This document shows, in pieces, positions 43,089 to 55,018 of a DNA stretch of 64,000 bases; position 1 is the stretch's first letter; every line of letters begins with the position of its first letter. The notes beneath the pieces are model-generated. The model was not told the origin of the DNA and made no database searches. It saw nothing but the letters and a program-made list of their open reading frames with translations. A program made the translations under genes and the position numbers. Where the stretch lies: positions 870,501 through 934,500 of the forward strand of contig JANJXV010000187.1 of assembly GCA_024803745.1 (NCBI GenBank). Direction: 5' to 3'. The DNA comes from Megascapheus bottae (taxonomy: Eukaryota; Chordata; Mammalia; Rodentia; Geomyidae).

Positions 43089-44061
43089 CACACACCTTAC
43101 ACAAAACAATACTAGTAGCCTGCTTTTCAGTGCATTAGCTTGGGGAACGATTGTGCCTGAGGTTATTTTCTAATTGATCAGTAAAGCTTATCCTTATCAC
43201 AGTTCTATCTAGTTGATTCTTTTTGAGCTTTCTTTCAGAACTGCAAATCAGTCATTTCAGGACCAGACTAGAGGTACAGCAAAGATTATCCTGAGGCATG
43301 TAATTTGTTTTAATTTCAGTGAATCCTCAAGAAAAATTTCTGAGACACCTTCAGTACATTTTGACAACCCCTATTATTCTCAATGCCACAAATCATCAGG
43401 AAAATTCTAATATTAATATAGTGTGGAGTTATGAAATATTTGCCCAGAGAATAGTTCATATTAAAATTAATATTTAAAATGGCTTGTTTTCTACCAAATG
43501 GATTTCATTAATATCCTACTAACATACAAACATACAGGCCTTTTTCCTGTCTTAATTGTTTAGTAACTAGCATTTCTTCTAATCAAGTTAATCTTAATCC
43601 CTTTAAAGCACAACTTACAGTAATTCCACAACAAGGCAGCTAACTAGTAGGCGAGTTTGGAAATAATGGCTCTGTGAGGGTTTTTTAAATCATTTTTCAT
43701 GTATTTTAAAGCCTGCAGGATTCCAAAATTTTTATGACCTTAAAATTATCTCACTTTTTAAACATATAATATTAAACTTGAAATTGTCTATGAAAGAAGA
43801 AAAATATGTAGGAGGCTGCAAAACATAATAGTATCCCAGAATCAGAGAAAATGTGGACTGTCTGAGCTTAACAGAAAGGCCATCGCAGTGCTAAGTCTTT
43901 TCCTCTTACCTACAGAGACCATGCAGTGAATTTTAAGAGTGCAATCTGATGAAAGAGGAAAAGGAAAGATGCTTAGAGAATATAAACTACTCAGAGCATC
44001 AGAGTTTCATGGGAAAAGGTACTGTGTTTTAAAATCATATTAATAACACATATGTTCTCTC
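43089..44061. other. Unassigned AT-rich DNA
   Basis: No repeat or gene was recognised. Confidence 0.5.
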
Positions 44062-44170
44062 TAGGTAACACAACATGCATAAAGCTTACTGAGTGTTGTA
44101 CATCTAATAATCCATATGCATAACAATTGGCATTGTTCTTTACATGCCTCTACAAAGTGCCGCTCGGGTT
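44062..44170 (+). repeat. MIR-like fragment
   Basis: 'acataaagcttactgagtgttgtacatctaataatccatatgcataacaattggcattgttctttacatgcc' has the spacing of the MIR core, but the 3' part is missing. Confidence 0.35.
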
Positions 44171-44863
44171 CATCTTTCTCTGTAAGCTTTTTACTACCCC
44201 ACACCGAGGAAAGCTGCAGGAAAAAATAATAAAATAGCATATAGGATAGTTGTGATGGACAGCAGTACCTTCCCACAGAACTGGATGTCTGGTCGACCTC
44301 GGTGAAATAGATATTGTTACTTCAGGCCAAGGTGTTAAGTAATTTTGCTCTGTGTGTTCTGAGTACTGGGGAATCAAGTCTCAGTCCCTGATGGCATTGT
44401 AAGTTAAGGTGTAACTGATAAATCCAACAAAATCCAGCCGAAAGAATAGGCATTGTTGATCACACATTGCCTGCCAAACAGCCAACAGGCTTGATCCGTG
44501 TTCTGTTATTTAGTCTGTTGAGTTTTGTGGATGAGTGGTTCAAGTGAAGTTTCCAGTGTTGTTTCTCAGTCTTGAGAAACGTGGATGGTACCATCAGTCT
44601 CTTCCTCACTCAGTAGTCAAGGGCACATCTTAGAGACACCATTCTGGTTTCTTTGGCAACAGAACAGCATCAAAACAGGGAAGCAACCAGCAGGACAGGA
44701 AGAGCTCTTTCAAGTTCACATCTAAAAACACCACTCCCAGTCATACATCTGGAAAACAGGCCAAGGAAGACACATTTGAAAGATACTCTGCCTCAATGGG
44801 AATTTTGAAAATTATGTAAAGGAATAGGACATTTCCCTTTTGTGGGAGGACAAATTAATACAT
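44171..44863. other. Unassigned sequence
   Basis: No repeat or gene was recognised. Confidence 0.5.
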
Positions 44864-45562
44864 CATACAAAATCCACTAGCATACCAATGTTCATTACAG
44901 CACTATTCACCATAGTAAAGATATGGAACCAACCTAGATGTCCCTCAGTCGATGAGTGGATCAACAAGTTGTGGTATTTGTACACAATGGAATTCTATGC
45001 TGCTGTCAGAAAGAATGACATCGCCTCATTTGTTAGGAAATGGAAAGACTTAGAAAAAATCCTATTAAATGAAGTAAGCCAGACTCAAGGGAACTTAGGC
45101 TCAATGGTTTCCCTCATTCGTCATAATCAGTAGAAACCTTGGGCTCTACTAGCAGAGATCTGCAATAGAGCAAAATCTTGATACATAAGGCCATATAGTA
45201 TGAAGCTAATTGAAAGGACCTCCAGGACATTGAAACAAAAGCCATATAACGAATGATTGTGGTCCTTAATGTACTATGTTGTCTCTCATCTCCTTTGCTG
45301 TCCCTTGGTTATCTCATATTGTTATAGTATCTCAATTTATTATCTGATATATTGAATTTCTTTGTATTTGGTTATTTGAAATTTGATAGGGAAGGGGGGA
45401 AAACCAAGACGGGTGGGGGTGTGGGGGGGAGGGTAATGGGTACCAAGACATGTGAAAGGGTATCAATGTATGTGAATTAATGCACCTTCTATCTGGCAAA
45501 TATCATGTAACCCTTTTACTAATTACAATAAAAAATAAATAAATAAATAAAAGAAAAAGCAT
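44864..45562 (+). pseudogene. LINE-1 ORF2 C-terminus and 3' UTR, open C-terminal frame
   Basis: A 5'-truncated L1 with an uninterrupted ORF2 C-terminal frame ending at 45133. The readable text includes [29 protein letters not shown] and SQTQGNLGSMVSLIRHNQ, then the stop. These are the conserved far C-terminal residues of L1 ORF2p, distal to the RT and cysteine-rich regions. The 3' UTR follows with the G-rich tract at about 45390-45433, then 'caataaaaaataaataaataaataaaag' as tail. The open frame and near identity to 38401-39388 suggest a fairly recent insertion. No endonuclease or RT domain is present. Confidence 0.95.
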
Positions 45563-45794
45563 GTGCACTGTTTTGCTTGCAGGCATAGAAATTACATTAT
45601 TCACAAATATTTTCTACATAGTAGGTAGGGTAGCTACACTGGACATGAAAGGGCGGGGACAATTAATATGGATGAAACAGTCCTGTTTCATTAACTTTCT
45701 ACCTTATTGTTCATTTATTTCTTCAAATTTTGGGTTTGTCTGAGAGATGAGAGATTCTCTTCTCTCTTTGATTATATCAGAATAAAAATAGATA
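45563..45794. other. Unassigned sequence
   Basis: No repeat or gene was recognised. Confidence 0.45.
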
Positions 45795-46100
45795 TTGGTC
45801 TGGAGGTTTGGCTCAAATACTAGAGCACCAGATGTGCAAGCAAGCTCAGCAAATATGAAGCCATAAGTTCAAACCAAGTATTTTCTAAAATAATCATCAT
45901 CATCAATAAAAATAATAAATAGCATAAGCTGGGGACAAGGCAGAAAAGTTCATGAAATGTTAATTTCTAATTAATCAGCAAAAAGAAAAAATTCAGAAGT
46001 GGAGATGTGCCTCAAGTGGTAGAGCATGAAATAGTTGAAATAGCCAAGTGAGAGCTCAGGGTCCTGAGTTCATGTCCCAGTGGTGCTTCTCTTAATCAAA
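45795..46100 (+). repeat. ID-like SINE followed by a B1 + ID-related SINE remnant
   Basis: The first part is 'ggtctggaggtttggctcaaatactagagcaccagatgtgcaagcaagc' with an A-rich, (ATC)-like tail to about 45915. The second is a degraded chimeric SINE with the link 'aatttctaattaatcagcaaaaag' and right monomer 'ggagatgtgcctcaagtggtagagc ... gggtcctgagttcatgtcccag'. Confidence 0.65.
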
Positions 46101-47004
46101 TATGAATGCACACATACTGAAAATGTACATGGTATACACTGCCAAATACACAGCTCACTCCCTCCAGCAGCTCCTAAAACCTGTTATTAGGTTGCAGGTT
46201 TGAAGTTTAGCAACTCCACATCTCTTAGGCACCTTATTTCAACGAGGATTGAACAGAGGGACCAGGAAAAGACTTAATTAACTAGGGCAGTATTTCTCGA
46301 GATATTTGTTGTTGACATTGCAAAAGGGACAACATATTATATTTGATTTCCCATTTTCAAAGCAGAAGGAAAGGCAATCCACAACATAGGAAACATTTCA
46401 CTTTCCTTCCTATTTTAATCAATCTTCAAAGAAAGACTGGGGTGGGAACACTTAAATCATAACTCTGCGGTTATTGAAAACCCCAAGAATGATGAACTTC
46501 ATGCATATGATGTTGAAATAACACACAATGAATTGTAGGCACTCTGAACGGCAGTGAAATTTACAACTCCTTTCCTCTGTTCCAAAATAAAAAAAGAATT
46601 TCTATCTTCCCAGCAAGTGGTCTCCAAAATAAATGCTGTTCTCACACCCATGAGCAAAGAAATAACTTGGGGCAAGAAAGCACAGTGTGTTTTCATTTAC
46701 AAATTATATACATCACATCACTTTACTAACATGCTGCCAAATATAAAAATTGAAATATAAACTGTATGAGATATAAAATGCAGTATTTTTCCCCACATTG
46801 CCTGACATACTGTTCCACATAACTCAAATACTGACTATGATGATGTCTCGTGCATAACTATAAATATCTACCTCCCTAAATATCCCTTCCACACAGCTCA
46901 AAACAAAAAACTTGAAGACAACTCTTGTTGCTGGCATGCCTCTTTTAGAGAGCCTAAAAGGACAGAAATAAGTTGAGACCATAAATGATGCTCTCAATTT
47001 GGGT
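46101..47004. other. Unassigned AT-rich DNA
   Basis: No repeat or gene was recognised. Confidence 0.5.
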
Positions 47005-47168
47005 AGGTACGATACTAACTGAGTGCTTTCCAGGTGTGAGGCATTGTAATGTCTTGTGTTTAATTTTCCCCAAAACTCCATGTGGTAGATCATCTTCCCA
47101 GTTAACAGCTAAAGAAACTGAGGACTAATGTACCTTAGAATTGGCTAGTTAGAAAACAGTAGCAAACT
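47005..47168 (+). repeat. MIR SINE
   Basis: 'ctaactgagtgctttccaggtgtgaggcattgtaatg', 'cccaaaactccatgtggtagatcatcttcccagttaacagctaaagaaactgagga' and 'ggctagttag' follow the MIR order from core to 3' part. Confidence 0.65.
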
Positions 47169-48272
47169 GTGTAAGAATCCTTTCTTGACTGAATTTATTC
47201 TGGGTCCATGGCCCGCCAGAGAGAAGCTTTGGATTCCCAAGGGGATCCTTAGCAACATGGGAAGGAGGGGGAAATTTGGGTTGTCTGGAGGCACAGGGAG
47301 ATGTCAGGGTTCCTCTCGTCTTTTGATAGAAGCGAGGGATGCTAATATTCTGACGTGGACAGGACAGTCCAAGAACATACCCACAGTGCTGTGGAGGGAG
47401 AATCAAGAGGTATCAGAGATGAATGACGAACCAGATATGATCATCACAGTGCAATTTGTAATAGCTGAGTAGTCCAAGACTCAATAAATTACAGTGTATC
47501 TATTTATCAGAGCTCTGTGGCTACTAGCATGACGTTTTTTCAAAAGAATAACCATATGAAAAAAATTCACACTTCCTATTTACATGTGCAAAAGCAATAT
47601 TCGCCAAAACATTCATATTCACAAGTCCTAAAAGTAATCTGGTTAGCAGGGTTGTTGTGTTAGAAAAGTATTTATATGTTTATGTATGCACATGGGAAAT
47701 ACTTTGAAAGACATCAGCCAAAGTATTAATTACTATTTGTTGCTGAAGTATAGTAGAGAGTCCATATAAAATATTTTATGACAGAATCATTATAAATAGC
47801 CACACATACCACTGTAAGAAGGAAACACTCATAAGTAATATAATCTATTATCTCAAAGTCCTTATGAATTCCGTAAGCCAAAGATTTGATACCCATCTTT
47901 TCAGAATGTGTCACTGGCAGCATTTTATTTCATTTTATTTTCTGACATCAAGTTCTTTAATAATAGAAAAGAAAAGCACCAGGTGTTTCTCACCAGGTGC
48001 CTTTGCAATGGCAGCAGAGTTCACTGGTATATTTTTTTCAGAGCCAAAATAGCACCTACTATTCACATGCCCTATCTTTAAAGCCTTCATTGTTTCACTA
48101 TGATTCAAAAGTGAAGTTACTCACTCCCGCCCACACAGCAAGAACAATACAATCACGACACTGAACTGAATAAATGCTTGAAACTTCATAAATACTAAGT
48201 ATCTCATCTCAGAATGTCTTATGAGTAGAAATCATTATGATGCTGTCTGCCATATAATTTATCTTTATCTTT
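47169..48272. other. Unassigned sequence
   Basis: No repeat or gene was recognised. A 95-residue frame at 47185-47472 and an 85-residue antisense frame have no domain. Confidence 0.45.

Positions 48273-48305
<33 letters not shown>
48273..48305. repeat. (ATC)n microsatellite
   Basis: Eleven ATC units end in 'atcg'. They sit at the tail of the minus-strand SINE that follows. Confidence 0.95.
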
Positions 48306-48488
48306 GTTTGGGTTTTTGTTCTGGTACTGGTGATGGAACTCCATCACCTGAGCCACACCACCAGTCCAACATTTTGCTGGTTAATTGGAAATGAAGAATT
48401 TTCTGTTTGGACTCGCTTCAAACTGATCCTCCAGGTCTCAGCATAGTGAGCAGGTAGCATTTCATATGTCAGCCACTGGTGTCTTGCT
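48306..48488 (-). repeat. SINE remnant of the chimeric family
   Basis: On the minus strand, a right-monomer trace ('atcacctgagccacaccaccagtcc'), a link ('ttgctggttaattggaaatgaag') and a B1-like left part ('gatcctccaggtctcagcatagtgagcaggtagc'). Confidence 0.55.
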
Positions 48489-49602
48489 CAGAAGTCTTAC
48501 TTTATTAGAACACAGTCTAACAAATTACCCTTTATTTTACTGACCAGTACCTCATTGTGACCTGGAAAAAAAATACAACTAACATGGCAGCAAACCTTCA
48601 AAAATACCATGAGATTTATATCGGCCAAAAAAACTGCTAAGAAAAAGTTTATTCCCCAATACAGATGAAAAATTTGACCTACAGTAGCAAGAAAAACAAC
48701 AAAAAAGAAAGAGCTGGACAAACACAAAATGGAGAAAGAAGATAAGAATTGTGATTTCTTTCAAAATTGTAATCATTAAATAAAATAAAATTTGCTTATT
48801 TTCATCTTCAAGGAATCCAAATGGTTTACATTATATCTAGCATACAGACTATTACTAAATAATAACAGTTAACAATATCACAAAGTATAAAGGTTTTCAG
48901 AAACATAAAAATGTTAGAAGGTATTTCAGATACTTCTTTGATTCGAATTAGAGAAGATATGTCTAATTATGACATGATATCAAAAGGAATGCTGTATAAA
49001 CTAAGTAAGCAAAGATATTTGCCAGTAATATTAAAAGTAATTCCTGAATGTTTCTCAAGTATGTGAAATACTGAGAAAATCAATGCCTAGCATGACAGTG
49101 CCACTTGTCAAAACAGTCTGTTAATTATCTTTATCATGCTCTTGGCAAAATAGGATACTGTTGGATAAATAACATCTTCACATAATTTAAATCCATGCTA
49201 TGTTTTATTAATTTAGATCCTCCGTTTACCCCAAGAGGGGGTGGAGATGATTGGCTACATCTTCTGTTGCAAATATACACAAAGCCTTATTTGCAATGGA
49301 ACAAAAACACAAATTTAGAATTGGATTGACGAATGTCCAAAACCCAACTCTACTACTTCAGTGCCTGTCTTTGCACAAATTATATCATACTACTGACCTA
49401 CCGTGTCTCTATACATTAAAAATAAACAGTGCCAATAATCAGATCCCTCATAGGGTCCGGTAAGAAAAACAATGAGATGTTATTTGTGAAGTTCTGGCAA
49501 CACAGTAGGGATTTGATTGCTGTGAATTTTTTTTATCTCCTTCCCATTTTTACCTTTCTGTCCTTGCTTTCATACCTAGATCTTCACAAGGCAAGTTGAT
49601 CT
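48489..49602. other. Unassigned AT-rich DNA
   Basis: No repeat or gene was recognised. Confidence 0.5.
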
Positions 49603-49700
49603 GGAGGGAAAACAGAAAGAAGGAAGAAATAAAGGGGGGGAGAAGGGAAGGAGGAATAGAGGGAAGGAATGGAGGGAGGGAGAGAAGAAGACAAAGAGGA
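49603..49700 (+). repeat. AGGG/GGA purine-rich tract
   Basis: 'aaaggggggg', 'gggaaggaatggagggaggg' and 'gagaagaagac'. A third purine-on-plus simple repeat in the window. Confidence 0.85.
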
Positions 49701-49711
49701 ATTCACCTTAC

Positions 49712-49918
49712 CAGAGGCTTACACCTGTAATCCTAGCTACTCAGGAGATTGAGATCTGAAGATGGAGGTTGGAAGCTAGCATGGGACAGGAAAGTCTGTG
49801 AGACTCTTTAACCACCAAAATTCAGACGTGGAGCTGTGGCTCAAGGGGTAGAACTACAAGGAACAGAGCTAGGTCCCTAAGTTTAAATCCTAGTGCCAGC
49901 ACCAAAACAAAGAAACTC
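49712..49918 (+). repeat. B1 + ID-related chimeric SINE
   Basis: 'gaggcttacacctgtaatcctagctactcaggagattgagatctgaag', then 'gacaggaaagtctgtgagactctttaaccacc', right monomer 'gtggagctgtggctcaaggggtagaac', and an A-rich tail. Confidence 0.85.
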
Positions 49919-51944
49919 GCCTTAAATTCAAAGAATGTTCTAGGGAAAAGGAACTGTAAACAGCAACAGGCTCAAATCCCCTGATTATACAGATTGTGAA
50001 ACAGACCACATCAGGATCATGCTATAGACACATGCATGCGCAGGGACCATTTCCTCTTATCCTCCAGAAATGACTAAAACTAGAGGCCATTGGGGAAAAA
50101 AAACCTTCAACTTCCAGGGCTCAAAGGGCTGATTGTTCCATGGCCACAAAGTTCCCTTTTACCCAGTTTATACAAGATGTGGTAGGTGGTAAACTAGAAG
50201 TTAAAAAATATAAGCAACATTTCTTTTCTGGACTGTCCTATGTCCTTGTGAGAATTGCTTGTTCATGCAATTCTCAGAGAACACCCCTTGGGCACAGCAC
50301 AAGGGCTCCACCTTCAACCTCAGAATGAAGAGGAACTTTTCAAAAATGCTATCTGAATCTTTAAAAAGCAGATCAGAAATGCAGTCTCTTCTTACAAAAC
50401 GTGAACCATATAACATTTCACTTTGCAAGCTTTCATCCCAAGAATTTTATTCTCCACTGGTGAAATCACACAGGTAAAATTTTAAAATAGGGTTTTAAAA
50501 AAACTATTGCATTTCCTTTTAAGTTCTTCATCATTCATGCTGCTGTGTCATTTTCTTTATAGTTGCAACAGAAGCTGATGAGCTCTTGCATTCTAATTCT
50601 CCTAGAGCTTCACTCCAGTGGACTTAGGGTTTTGCAACAAAGAAAAAGGTTAATCTTTGCTCAGTAGATCTATTCATAAATTATTCTTTATATTCCAATA
50701 AATACTTGGCAGTTTGGGGAAGAGAAACTTCAATCATGACAAAAGAAAATAAAATTCAGTGCTATTCAGAGCCATTACTTAGACTTTGAAGATTAGTTTT
50801 TACCAATCACATTGGTGAGTGATATAGTTTATATTAAAAACCACATAAAATATTCTCTTAATTCACAGAGTAAAACTCCCAAATATAGGTTAACTCCTAA
50901 AGAAGGTGATATCGTGACATCACAGAATGGAAGGCCATCTTTCTTCTATCATCTACTTATAGATGTTGGTATGTGCACCCTGTTTTTTCTTTCTGGCTCT
51001 ACCACATTCTCAGATGTCTAAGTCTTGATAAAAAGTAGTCACAGATACTCAAAGGAAAGGGACTATCTAGCTAAGGAAAGCTAGAAAAAATTATATCCAG
51101 AGCTCTTACCTTTCCTTTATTCTGATTACAAACCTGAACTCAGAAATGTAAGTTTGGTGAGTCCCAAAAATGTTGGAAAGGGTTGATTACCCCCATCGGA
51201 GCAAGGATTAAAAGCAAGTCCTATTTTCGTTGTATTTTTTTATTCAGCACCCAAACTTTTCAATGTGTCTTGCTCATTTATAATCTCCTATATTTGAAAT
51301 TTAAAGAGCAGTTGTTAAAAGCTTAGTTCCATGGTAGGTGTTCTTAAAATGTATTCTATCCTCTATAATGATGTGGTGGCTTAGTTATTCTATTATGGCG
51401 TGTTTATCATTGAGAAAACAGAGTGTAAAGAAATTAAATAAGCCCAGAGTTGAGTCAGTGGACCAGAAAACCTGAACTCTCAATCCCTCTGCTGTATACC
51501 ACAACCCTCCCTATAATCCATATGCAAATGAGTACCCAATTCAATTCAACAAATGTTTCAGAGCAATTTATATTTAGCAAGACATTGTACTTTATGAGAA
51601 TGAAGCATAGAAATATTAGAGGACTTGCCTGAAATCTCAGAACACTTTCGCAAATGTCCATACTAGAACTCAAGTACTAAACATTGGGCCTGAAGAGCAA
51701 GCAACAAGACAAGTTGAAAGAGAACAAGCTCTGGAAATGAGACACATTGGTCCTCAGAATCCAGGCCCATCACATCCAATGTATGACATAGGTCTAAAGT
51801 GAACCTTACTTATTTTACATCCCCACCAATTAACTAAATTAAATATTAGGTACTGCTCTGCAATTTTATAGAACTTTTTACTTTGTTTAACACATTCTAG
51901 TCTTCTTCGCTGCAAATGAAGTAGATACTCCTCTTAAAAACAAT
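49919..51944. other. Unassigned sequence; possible MIR trace
   Basis: 'gaagcatagaaatattagaggacttgcctgaaatctcag' at about 51600-51640 may be a MIR 3' part. The rest has no recognised element. Confidence 0.45.
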
Positions 51945-52068
51945 GTGAACACAGTAGTGGTTCTTGCCTGTAAAACAAGGTTTTGAAAGGTGAGACGGGA
52001 GGATCATGAATTCAAGGGTCACCCTGGAATACATTTTGAAATCCTCTCTAAAAACCACAAAGGAAAGA
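51945..52068 (+). repeat. B1-like SINE, old
   Basis: 'gaacacagtagtggttcttgcctgtaaaacaagg', 'gtgagacgggaggatcatgaattcaagggtcaccctggaata', 'cctctctaaaaaccacaaagg' match a B1 monomer with strong divergence. Confidence 0.5.
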
Positions 52069-52789
52069 AAAAGAAAATATGGTTTCAGAAATATAAAAGC
52101 CACATATAGTTTTTCAGATAAAATAAAGGACTCTCAACTAAATTGGAATTTCAGAACCAAATTTTCAGTTCAAGGATGTCTTGAATATTGCATGTTTATC
52201 TAAAATTAAAATTTTACTGGGCAGTTCATATATGTTTGCTAAATATGGCAACCTAAAAATGGCTGTGCTTGAAATAACTAAGAATTTCTTGGAATATCAT
52301 TCAAAACAGAACAAAAATTTCTTCCTCCTAGAAATTAAAATATCTTAAGATGTCAATAACAAAAAAAAACCCATAAGGAAAAGAAAGGAAGGACTTTGAA
52401 ACTAATTTCCCTTGGGATACATAGCCACTGTAATTATCAGAAGCATTTGGAAATGACCCATATATTGCTTAGAAATTTTGATCAATAATACTTCTAATCT
52501 TTTGCCCATTCTCCTCAAGATTTAATTTTTGGAATCCTATTTATTCAAAAGATGTTAGACATTGTCATTTTATTGGTTTATTTTCACCTGTGAACTTTGA
52601 CCCATAATGGAGACTTTTGTTTTGTATGGTCTGCTCTCCTCCCTTGGCCTACAAAGGAGACCCTTTGGACTGGACATGGAGATCAGAACAGATGCTCCAG
52701 TGCACAATATCCAGACTCGGAGCACAGATTTATTTCCTCCAAGTCAGTTTTGCTCAGTGAAGTTTCCCCAGACTCTCAACCACTGCCAA
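52069..52789. other. Unassigned sequence
   Basis: No repeat or gene was recognised. Two overlapping + frames at 52597-52800 have no domain. Confidence 0.45.
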
Positions 52790-53130
52790 GGTTAATGTAG
52801 GCCCTGACTCTGCCTGCTGATTCATATTAATTAAGACAATCAATGATCTTGTTTCATACAGTGTCTGTTTTTAATATAACCTATTTGATGAGGCTGTATT
52901 AATTTAGGAGAAATATGCACTGGCATTCTGGCATGCACCTTTCCTAATTATCTCACAGCTCTCATTCCGCAGTGAAATTAGACTGTGGTTATCACGGTTA
53001 ATGGAAGCCCATAGCTCTTAGCTAAGTGATCTCCTCCAGTGGAAAGTCATCGTTTCTTGCTCCTGGCTACATAAACATGATTGTGCTATCTAAGCAATCC
53101 CCTGTGGCTGTGGATGTGAATGTTTTAACA
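52790..53130. other. Candidate conserved non-coding block
   Basis: Unique DNA rich in homeodomain words ('catattaattaagacaatcaatgatc', 'ctgtattaatttagg', 'cctaattatctcacagctc', 'gtggttatcacggttaatgg'). It has balanced composition, no repeat signature and no coding frame. Of all blocks in the window, this one looks most like a developmental enhancer core. Inferred from texture only. Confidence 0.35.
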
Positions 53131-54878
53131 AAATATTCTGCTTTAGAGCTACAGGGTGGCACCTCATTTCTATAAGTAGGAGGATAACAAGATTGGAATG
53201 GGAGGACTGTGAAAGGAAAAGTTACCCAATAACAGAAGTGAGACAAGGAGAAGCAGTTTTCAAGGGTGTGCAGGAAATAGGAAGCCTGACCTGGTAGTTA
53301 TGTGTTCAGGTTCAAAAGAAATCCTTTATATGTTCCCTTATGCTTCTCTTGAGTTCTACATCACCTATCTCGCACTGCCCATTTTTCTTTTAAGAACTCA
53401 GTAGAATCTTGGTCCAAATGAGGACTTACTCTTCTGTGTGCCTGTCCACTCTTTTCAATCATTCACTTACTAAGTGCCTACATCCCTCACTAGAAAGAAA
53501 CCAGTCACTTCCTGCATGAAACATGAATCCATGAGGCAGGCAGCTCCACAAGTTAATTTAAGTCAATCATTACAAATTGTAAATACACTAAGAATTTTTA
53601 ATGGATTGATTTGATACAAAATGATCTGGCAAAACAATTTTTGAAAGAGGGACAACATCTGGGCTGAAACTGTTGTGATTACAAACATTCAGTTATCGGG
53701 AGAACCAAGAAAAGAAAATGAGCCCGTGAAGGAATAGTACTCATGAAATCCTGAAGCAGGACCCTTTCTTATTCTAGAAACCAAGCCAAGGCTAGAGTAT
53801 GAGGAGTCATGCAGAGAATACAAGAGAGACTGATTATAAGCTTCCACCAAAGGGGCCTTTTGCCTTCCCATGTTCCTTCTACCAGTGGACCCTGAAAAGG
53901 GGTTGACAGCACATCATTCCCCTGGCCTACTGGGCAAATATGTAACTTAAAAGGAAGTAATGACACAGTGCTCATCTTGTATTACTGACTATGCCAGTGA
54001 GGATGCCTGGATCAAATAGAAATGTTAGAAAGTTGAGCCAACTGTAGTTGCATTTATTTAAATGGACTATGAATTCCAGTTTTATCTGTGAAAACAGGAA
54101 GCCAGTCCATTTCTGAAAGACTTGTTATTTACAGTAGGCAGTGTTTGGTAAGCTATTTTCACCAACAAGACACTGCTTATATATTTCCACTTCTTTAAGG
54201 CTTACATTCAGAGTAGATTTATTTGTTTTCATTCTAAAGATAAAAGACTCAGGAACAGATATAGCAATGAACTAAAATTGGGAGTATTAGTGTTTGAACC
54301 CAAGGCAATCAAGTCCAGAATACATATCCTTAATCATGATTACTAGCAGCCAAAATTCATCTTGGGAAGCTAATCAAACCATTAAGGTGCATCAGTATTT
54401 AATGCACTGAGATGGCAGCAAGATATTTGACATGTCAAAGAGTATACTTGCCCTGAATGTGCATTAGGTAGAAGATATGAAATATATCTTTAATGAATTT
54501 CCATATCTCTGCTTTCTTAGTTATAAGAAAAGATTATCTAGTCACACTTCAAATGGTTCCACTGTTGCTATAGAAACTGCTTTCCTTTAAGTTTTTGAGG
54601 TGACTGTCAGCTTGTAACACTCAGTGCTAGCAGCAACACAGCACTAATGGATGCCTTTAGGAAATTCTAATTTCCCCCAATGTTCTCCATCCTCTAACTT
54701 TTTTTCCCCAAATCAACTTACATACGGAACCTAATGAGAATCAGTGTACTTGCTAGGCAAACATAGTTGTAAATCAAACTGTGGGTCTCAGGCCAGGGCA
54801 TAACCCTGGGAAGACCTCCCAAGATCCTTCTGTAAATGACCTATTTCCCCTGAAGTTTCTGGGTCTCTGACAAAGGCA
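53131..54878. other. Unassigned sequence
   Basis: No repeat or gene was recognised. A MIR-like trace may lie near 54285-54330. Confidence 0.45.
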
Positions 54879-55018
54879 ATGAAGGAGAAAGAAATAGGAG
54901 AAAGAAGAGGAGAAGGAGGAAGGGAGGGAGGAAGAAGAAAAGGAAAAGGAGAGGCTTCAGCGTGGAGGAGAAGGAGGAGGAGGAGGAAGAGGAAATGAAG
55001 AAAAAGAAGAAGAAGAAA
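54879..55018 (+). repeat. GGA/GAA purine-rich tract
   Basis: About 140 bases dominated by 'gaggaggagg', 'agaagaagaag' and 'gggagggagg'. Glu/Lys and Leu/Ser/Pro frames through it are artefacts. Confidence 0.9.
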
